In this document: piece after piece, positions 21,484-25,228 of the stretch | How positions within the stretch are numbered: the first letter of the stretch is position 1 | Layout: every line of letters starts with the position of its first letter | From: a virus | Virus record (IMG/VR): IMGVR_UViG_3300040816_000148 | Span: 1 to 25,228 of that record | Length of the DNA stretch: 25,228 bases | Reading direction: 5' to 3' (one strand) | The notes under the pieces: model-generated | What the model was told of the DNA's origin: nothing | The model's input: the letters and a program-made list of their open reading frames with translations, nothing else | Databases searched by the model: none | Program-made: the position numbers and the translations under genes

Positions 21484-22062
21484 ATGAAAGATAATATAAT
21501 TTTAGTTGACTGTGATGGAGTGTTATGTGATTGGGAATATGCATTCACACAGTTTATGCACCACAAAGGGTTCCCAACCCTTGATACTACGGAATATAAC
21601 GTAGGTAAAAGATTCGGATTTACCAGAGAACAAGGTCACACATTTGTTGAAGAATTTAATGATTCTGCGGCCATTGCGTTCTTACCCCCTCTAAGAGATT
21701 CTGTGTATTACATGAAAAGGCTCAATATGTTACATGGGTTTAAATTTCATTGTATTACATCACTCAGTACAAACAAGTATGCTCAGAAACTAAGAATTCA
21801 AAACCTAGAACTTTTATTTGGTAAAGAATTATGGGACGATTTTATTTTCCTACCATGCGGCGCGGATAAAGACGAGGCACTTGAAAACTACGAAGATACT
21901 GGTTGTTTCTGGATTGAAGATAAACCAGCAAATGCTCAAGTAGGGCTTGATATAGGTCTTAATTCTATCCTAGTTGCCCATGAACATAACAGTTCCGAGA
22001 CAAACATTCCTAGGTATTGGAAGTGGAAACATATTTACAAGCACATTGTGGGAGAACTATAA
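21484..22062 (+). CDS. HAD-family 5'(3')-deoxyribonucleotidase-like protein
   Basis: ATG 21484 with AAGGA at 21474-21478 is preferred; in-frame ATG 21469 is an alternative. The 192-aa product starts I-I-L-V-D-C-D-G-V-L-C-D-W, the DxDGVLxDW motif of 5'-deoxynucleotidases, with a cap region after it, T-S-L-S (motif II), and W-I-E-D-K-P-A-N-A (motif IV). It probably dephosphorylates (deoxy)nucleoside monophosphates, fitting the nucleotide-metabolism block. The TAATG junction couples it to ligase. Confidence 0.8.
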   Translation: MKDNIILVDCDGVLCDWEYAFTQFMHHKGFPTLDTTEYNVGKRFGFTREQGHTFVEEFNDSAAIAFLPPLRDSVYYMKRLNMLHGFKFHCITSLSTNKYAQKLRIQNLELLFGKELWDDFIFLPCGADKDEALENYEDTGCFWIEDKPANAQVGLDIGLNSILVAHEHNSSETNIPRYWKWKHIYKHIVGEL

Positions 22063-23330
22063 TGCAACCATGGGAAATAATTAAACACATCGAATCGGAT
22101 AACAGTAGGTTATTTAAAGAGGATGTCCTTAAACAACACATGGATAATCAAGAATTCGTCAAGGGCCTACAGAAGTGTTTCGACCCTTTGATTACCTTTG
22201 GGACGAGGGAAGTACCTGTAAAGAAAGAACCCAACGGATTAATCGAGCCATGGTTTACATGGGATCAGTTTGAACAACTCTGTTATAATTTAGAGACCAG
22301 AACTCTTAGTGGTCATGCTGCAAGAGATGCCATACTTAATGCTATGGCAATTTGTGATCAAAATGCATGGAATTTCTGGTATCGTAGAATTCTATTAAAG
22401 TCAATCGATGCAGGATTTGGAGAAAGAACTATCAATAAAATTGCTAAGGGTACAATCCCAAGATTTGGTTGTATGTTGGCAAAAGATGGTAAAGATGGTA
22501 AAGGTCTTGTAGGTAAGTGTCTTATTGAATACAAGTATGATGGTGTAAGGTGTATTGCAATTGTAAAGAATAATATTGCTACTCTTTATAGTAGAAACGG
22601 TAAAGTATTTCCCAATTTTCCTCACATAGAGGCCGCTTTAAGTAAACCTGAATTTAATGATTGTGTCTTCGATGGCGAGATTATGAGTGAGAATTTTCAG
22701 GCATTAATGAAACAAGTTTATAGAAAGTCTGATGTCCAAACAGAAGATGCATTTATGGCTCTATTTGATATAGTGGATTTACAAGAGTGGGAGAAAGGTA
22801 AAGGACATTTAAATACAATCGAAAGAAAAGAAATCATAGATAATATGAGCTTTGAAGATTGTATTAGACCAGTTGATTACACATTGGTAGACTTTGATGC
22901 CGAAAATGGTAACAAGACTTTCAAAGATATGAATAAAGAGGCATTAGAAAAAGGCTACGAAGGATTAATGGTTAAACCTATAGAGGCCTTATATGAATGT
23001 AAAAGATCTGCCTCTTGGTTAAAAATCAAACCTATTATTGAAGTCACTCTTATGGTAGAATACATAGAAGAAGGACAAGGTAAATTTATAGGTACAACTG
23101 GTGCCTTGGTTTGTGAAGGTGTTGATGATGGAGTACCTATTAAGGTTAATGTCGGATCTGGACTTACAGACGAATTACGAGATGCGATTTGGAATAATCA
23201 AGAAGATGTATTACATCAATTGGTTGAAATTAGAGCAGATGCCATTACTCAAAATGAGGATGGTAATTACAGTTTAAGGTTCCCTAGATTTAAAACGTTT
23301 AGGGGTTTTGAAATAGGCGAAAAAATATAA
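22062..23330 (+). CDS. ATP-dependent DNA ligase (T4 gp30-like)
   Basis: The 422-aa protein has motif I E-Y-K158-Y-D-G-V-R, S-R-N-G-K (Ia), F-D-G-E-I (III), Y-E-G-L-M-V-K-P (IV), W-L-K-I-K-P (V), and a C-terminal OB region ending R-F-P-R-F-K-T-F-R. GGGAG at about 22050 and the TAATG overlap set ATG 22062; the in-frame ATG at 22017 lies well inside the upstream gene. It seals nicks on the lagging strand, together with the RNase H at 15957. Confidence 0.93.
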   Translation: MQPWEIIKHIESDNSRLFKEDVLKQHMDNQEFVKGLQKCFDPLITFGTREVPVKKEPNGLIEPWFTWDQFEQLCYNLETRTLSGHAARDAILNAMAICDQNAWNFWYRRILLKSIDAGFGERTINKIAKGTIPRFGCMLAKDGKDGKGLVGKCLIEYKYDGVRCIAIVKNNIATLYSRNGKVFPNFPHIEAALSKPEFNDCVFDGEIMSENFQALMKQVYRKSDVQTEDAFMALFDIVDLQEWEKGKGHLNTIERKEIIDNMSFEDCIRPVDYTLVDFDAENGNKTFKDMNKEALEKGYEGLMVKPIEALYECKRSASWLKIKPIIEVTLMVEYIEEGQGKFIGTTGALVCEGVDDGVPIKVNVGSGLTDELRDAIWNNQEDVLHQLVEIRADAITQNEDGNYSLRFPRFKTFRGFEIGEKI

Positions 23331-23339
23331 GGAGTTAAT

Positions 23340-23576
23340 ATGAGCTTTTCAGGAACTAGCATAAAATATAGAGGCATTGCAAAGGATTCAACCATTGTGT
23401 GGAAACCTAAGACATATGCAATCGATGCATTTGATTACGATAAGGTTAAGGCCAGAGTAGAAAAATGTAAAGAAGAGGGTGATAAAAAGGCCCTAGAGGT
23501 AATCACAAAAAATATCAAAAGGGTATGTAAAGATAACCCAGAGATATTTGATGATTTTTTAAAACTTGTAACATAA
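23340..23576 (+). CDS. Small conserved phage protein of unknown function
   Basis: The 78-aa protein follows a good AAGGAG site. It reads S-I-K-Y-R-G-I-A-K-D-S-T-I-V-W-K-P-K-T-Y, then a Lys/Glu-rich helix and I-F-D-D-F-L. No domain is recognised. It lies 9 nt after ligase in the same operon. Confidence 0.7.
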   Translation: MSFSGTSIKYRGIAKDSTIVWKPKTYAIDAFDYDKVKARVEKCKEEGDKKALEVITKNIKRVCKDNPEIFDDFLKLVT

Positions 23577-23584
23577 GGAGAATA

Positions 23585-23779
23585 ATGCCAGTAAAATTAG
23601 GAAAGTCTTACAAGACTGTTGACAGAGCCACTAAAAAGGCGACTGTAGTAAATCCATACATAAAGGGTATGGCAAAAAAGGATCTCATAGAAAAGTATAA
23701 CGATAAAAATACTAGACCGAGAGATAAAAGGAAGATTAAAAATGAGTTGGTTAGGAGAGGCGGCGTCGTCTTTAATTAA
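23585..23779 (+). CDS. Small basic conserved protein
   Basis: The 64-aa Lys/Arg-rich protein reads K-S-Y-K-T-V-D-R-A-T-K-K-A-T-V-V-N-P-Y-I-K-G-M, then K-I-K-N-E-L-V-R-R-G-G-V. I recognise this as a small conserved protein of marine T4-like phages. AAGGAG precedes the ATG. Possible nucleic-acid binding; unknown function. Confidence 0.7.
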   Translation: MPVKLGKSYKTVDRATKKATVVNPYIKGMAKKDLIEKYNDKNTRPRDKRKIKNELVRRGGVVFN

Positions 23780-23861
23780 AGGTATATTCAATACCATCAA
23801 ATGGGTAATCATATTCTGCACAGTCGTTGCAGTTTGTATGACTACTATCGAAGTATTCTAA
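23742..23861 (+). CDS. 39-aa single-pass membrane peptide
   Basis: ATG 23742, preceded by AAGGAAG (23728-23734), opens a 39-codon frame overlapping the previous gene by 38 nt: an amphipathic start (S-W-L-G-E-A-A-S-S-L-I-K-G-I-F) and a membrane helix, W-V-I-I-F-C-T-V-V-A-V-C-M. The strong ribosome site and clean topology favour a real gene. It could be a small lysis or membrane-modulating peptide. Confidence 0.5.
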   Translation: MSWLGEAASSLIKGIFNTIKWVIIFCTVVAVCMTTIEVF

Positions 23862-23872
23862 TTATCTGGCTG

Positions 23873-23880
23873 TATAAATA
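23873..23880 (+). promoter_or_regulatory. T4-type late promoter TATAAATA
   Basis: This exact TATAAATA octamer, the T4 late -10 consensus, lies in a short gap between genes. The predicted +1, six bases after the box, is 23886, the A of the next ATG. It marks the switch from the DNA-metabolism block to structural genes. Confidence 0.75.
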
Positions 23881-23885
23881 GATAT

Positions 23886-24044
23886 ATGGCCAGATCTGCA
23901 AAAATTATAAAGACAATTGTTTCTAAACCCAAGTGTACTTCACAGGGTATAGGTGGACGTGGTCGTTCAACCAAAATAGGGTTGAGTACTATGAATAAAG
24001 ACAAAAAGAGGAGTCATAAGGCATATCGTGGGCAAGGTAAGTAA
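23886..24044 (+). CDS. 52-aa very basic conserved protein
   Basis: ATG 23886 opens a 52-codon frame: M-A-R-S-A-K-I-I-K-T, then T-S-Q-G-I-G-G-R-G-R-S-T-K-I-G, then T-M-N-K-D-K-K-R-S-H-K-A-Y-R-G-Q-G-K. The TSQG...MNK...Y-R-G-Q-G-(K/R) pattern recurs in T4-like phages. It sits directly on a late promoter and overlaps the next gene by 17 nt. Function unknown; nucleic-acid binding is likely from charge. Confidence 0.7.
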   Translation: MARSAKIIKTIVSKPKCTSQGIGGRGRSTKIGLSTMNKDKKRSHKAYRGQGK

Positions 24045-24243
24045 AAACGATATTACTGGAGACAGTATTCAAACAAAAGTAGCAAGTAATGCATATTGGG
24101 ATAACTATGATGCAATATTTGGGAAAAAACAAAAACTAAAGCAACAGTCAATGACTGAACTTAATTGGGATGGAAATGAAGACCGAGGCAGATATGGAGA
24201 AGACGAGTCGGCACAAAACAAGGTATCATCGGGTTCTGTTTGA
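24028..24243 (+). CDS. Small conserved phage protein (SKNDITGD...IQTK)
   Basis: GTG 24028 with AAGG (24018-24021, 6-nt spacer) gives 71 aa: S-K-N-D-I-T-G-D-S-I-Q-T-K, then Y-W-D-N-Y-D-A-I-F-G-K, a motif I recognise from marine T4-like phages next to structural genes. The acidic C-terminus overlaps the next small gene. Unknown function. Confidence 0.65.
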   Translation: MGKVSKNDITGDSIQTKVASNAYWDNYDAIFGKKQKLKQQSMTELNWDGNEDRGRYGEDESAQNKVSSGSV

Positions 24244-24343
24244 TCAGGACAGTCCATTCAAGCGTCATCGAGTTGTTCCCAATAAAAAGAAAAATATACC
24301 CAGAAAGAATAAGAATGGGAATATAAATATAAGAGAGGATTAA
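24176..24343 (+). CDS. Small basic conserved protein (RVLFDQDSPF motif)
   Basis: This 55-codon frame overlaps the previous gene by 68 nt and ends three bases before the ATG at 24346. It contains Y-H-R-V-L-F-D-Q-D-S-P-F-K-R-H-R-V-V and a Lys/Asn-rich tail, a pattern seen in cyanophage small proteins. ATG 24194 with GAGG at 24184 is an alternative start. Confidence 0.6.
   Translation: MKTEADMEKTSRHKTRYHRVLFDQDSPFKRHRVVPNKKKNIPRKNKNGNINIRED
24322..24329 (+). promoter_or_regulatory. T4-type late promoter TATAAATA
   Basis: A second exact TATAAATA, inside the 3' end of the previous small gene. The predicted +1 is near 24335, giving an 11-nt leader with GAGGA for the ATG at 24346. Confidence 0.7.
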
Positions 24344-24345
24344 AT

Positions 24346-24609
24346 ATGGCAGATTTATTAGATTTTGATTTCGGGTTTACCGCAGTTGATGAAAATGAAC
24401 TAGAAGCAGTCCAAAAGGTTACTACCGAGGCTTCTAGCACGTCCGCTTCTCTACAAGAAACAGAAGAGAAACTTAATAAATTGTATAATTCGATCTTGCC
24501 ACTTCTTACCAATTTAAAGAAGAATCCCGAAAAGGAATATATTCTCTGGCCAAATAGAGTAGAAAAGATAGAGCAATTTGAAGATTTAATTTCGGGGATA
24601 ATTAAATGA
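24346..24609 (+). CDS. Small conserved T4-like phage protein (DLLDFDFGFTAVD)
   Basis: The 87-aa acidic protein has M-A-D-L-L-D-F-D-F-G-F-T-A-V-D-E-N-E-L, a coiled-coil-like middle, and L-Y-N-S-I-L-P-L-L-T-N-L-K-K-N-P-E-K-E-Y-I-L-W-P-N-R, a family I recognise in cyanophages beside virion genes. It is driven by the late promoter at 24322 and overlaps the structural gene by 4 nt. A structural or assembly role is inferred. Confidence 0.75.
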   Translation: MADLLDFDFGFTAVDENELEAVQKVTTEASSTSASLQETEEKLNKLYNSILPLLTNLKKNPEKEYILWPNRVEKIEQFEDLISGIIK

Positions 24610-25228
24610 CATTAATTTCAAGTGGGGCATTGGCATTAAAAGATAATGGCACAAACCCGTCAAGTAGCACGATACATGATACTGGATATAATGCATTTTC
24701 TCTTGCATCTGATACGTCGTTTTCTTTACACCAAGCTTATCGGTTATTTTTTGATGGCGAATTCAATCAGTGGGAATATGATGTCGATGTACTCGTTGAT
24801 GGGACTGCATATGTATATAAAAGGTCATCAACTTCTGCATATCATGATTCAGGCCACCAAAACAATATATTTTCAACAAGCGGATTCAATGCCGATATAG
24901 GTACTGCATTACAATTATCCGGAACAGCAACTGGAAATGCATCACAAACTTATATTTCTGGAATAGGTTTAAATGCTAGTTCAAGTTCTACACTAGGAAG
25001 TTTATCCGCATCTGCTCAAACATTTACATCACCTGATGGTAGTGGACGTACTATTAGTGATTTCGGAATGTGCCAAAATACAAATTCAAATACGGGTTAT
25101 AACACATCCCAAGATAAGGGTAATATAATTTGGTTCGGCCTAGTTGGTCAAGTAAGTAATAGTGATACTGCAGCATTTTATAATCTGACTTTGTATGATA
25201 ATAATGGTAATGGAATAACCAGTCTTTT
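24606..25228 (+). CDS. Structural (fibre/appendage-like) protein, 3'-truncated
   Basis: ATG 24606 opens a frame with no stop to the end of the window (207 codons visible). M-T-L-I-S-S-G-A-L-A-L resembles the opening of many marine myophage virion proteins. Composition is strongly Ser, Thr, Gly and Asn with few charges, typical of beta-rich fibres, baseplate appendages or decoration proteins. No enzymatic motif is seen. Late-promoter context agrees with a virion role. Confidence 0.8.
   Translation, partial: MTLISSGALALKDNGTNPSSSTIHDTGYNAFSLASDTSFSLHQAYRLFFDGEFNQWEYDVDVLVDGTAYVYKRSSTSAYHDSGHQNNIFSTSGFNADIGTALQLSGTATGNASQTYISGIGLNASSSSTLGSLSASAQTFTSPDGSGRTISDFGMCQNTNSNTGYNTSQDKGNIIWFGLVGQVSNSDTAAFYNLTLYDNNGNGITSL

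Noticed and set aside
24646-24900. Forward open frame of 84 codons near the window end
   Set aside because: It is an out-of-frame reading of the structural gene starting at 24606, which stays open to the window end and fits the late promoter and overlap.

Overview
The window is a gene-dense, AT-rich stretch (visibly about one third G+C) in which every supported gene lies on the + strand. Genes are packed with 1-50 nt overlaps or TAATG-type stop/start junctions. The gene set points to a marine T4-like myovirus of the cyanophage/pelagiphage type: class Ia ribonucleotide reductase NrdA/NrdB, glutaredoxin, a T4 RNase H-type 5' nuclease, PhoH, a RecB-like exonuclease, a gp30-type DNA ligase, and many small proteins whose patterns I recognise from marine T4-like phages. 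The host cannot be read from the sequence. No tRNA, CRISPR array, integrase or insertion sequence was seen. No gene-free gap exceeds 300 bases; the longest are 21327-21483 and 17230-17310.

Region 1 (1-9.0 kb) is a block of putative virion-internal proteins. At least eight proteins start with a variant of M-K-S-F-x-E-Y followed closely by an x-x-E|A/G/D site. This resembles the capsid-targeting sequence of T4 internal proteins (MKTYQEFIAEA in IPIII), which the prohead protease gp21 cleaves after (L/I)-x-E. The leader is attached to a ligase-like nucleotidyltransferase, a lysine-rich DNA-binding-like protein, a cytidylyltransferase/NMNAT-like enzyme, a T4 Pnkp-like 5'-kinase and several unknown proteins. 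One protein carries a second internal copy between two domains, like a small polyprotein. A transglutaminase-like cysteine peptidase, a cupin, a coiled-coil/membrane protein and an acidic core-like protein sit among them.

Region 2 (9.0-10.9 kb) is a lysis-like module: an inner-membrane coiled-coil protein (i-spanin-like), an overlapping lipoprotein (o-spanin-like), an overlapping class 3 lipase and a small membrane-anchored protein.

Region 3 (10.9-23.8 kb) is the nucleotide-metabolism, replication and repair block: nrdA, nrdB, glutaredoxin, a GIY-YIG nuclease, rnh, phoH, an exonuclease, a peroxiredoxin, a PseT-type 3'-phosphatase, a 5'-deoxynucleotidase-like HAD protein and DNA ligase. Five near-identical sigma-70-type promoters (TTGACA or TTTACA, exactly 17 bp, TATAAT-ATA) drive sub-operons here. 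At three of them the predicted transcript would begin on or within 3 nt of the start codon. A 24-bp inverted repeat with one mismatch lies at 21316-21408.

Region 4 (23.87 kb to end) switches to late control. Two exact T4-type TATAAATA late promoters precede small overlapping genes and the start of a Ser/Thr/Gly/Asn-rich structural protein that runs off the window.

The most interesting reading is that this phage loads its head with a co-injected enzyme set. It would include the kinase half of a split Pnkp-like repair enzyme, whose phosphatase half is encoded separately at 20862-21326 under an early-type promoter.
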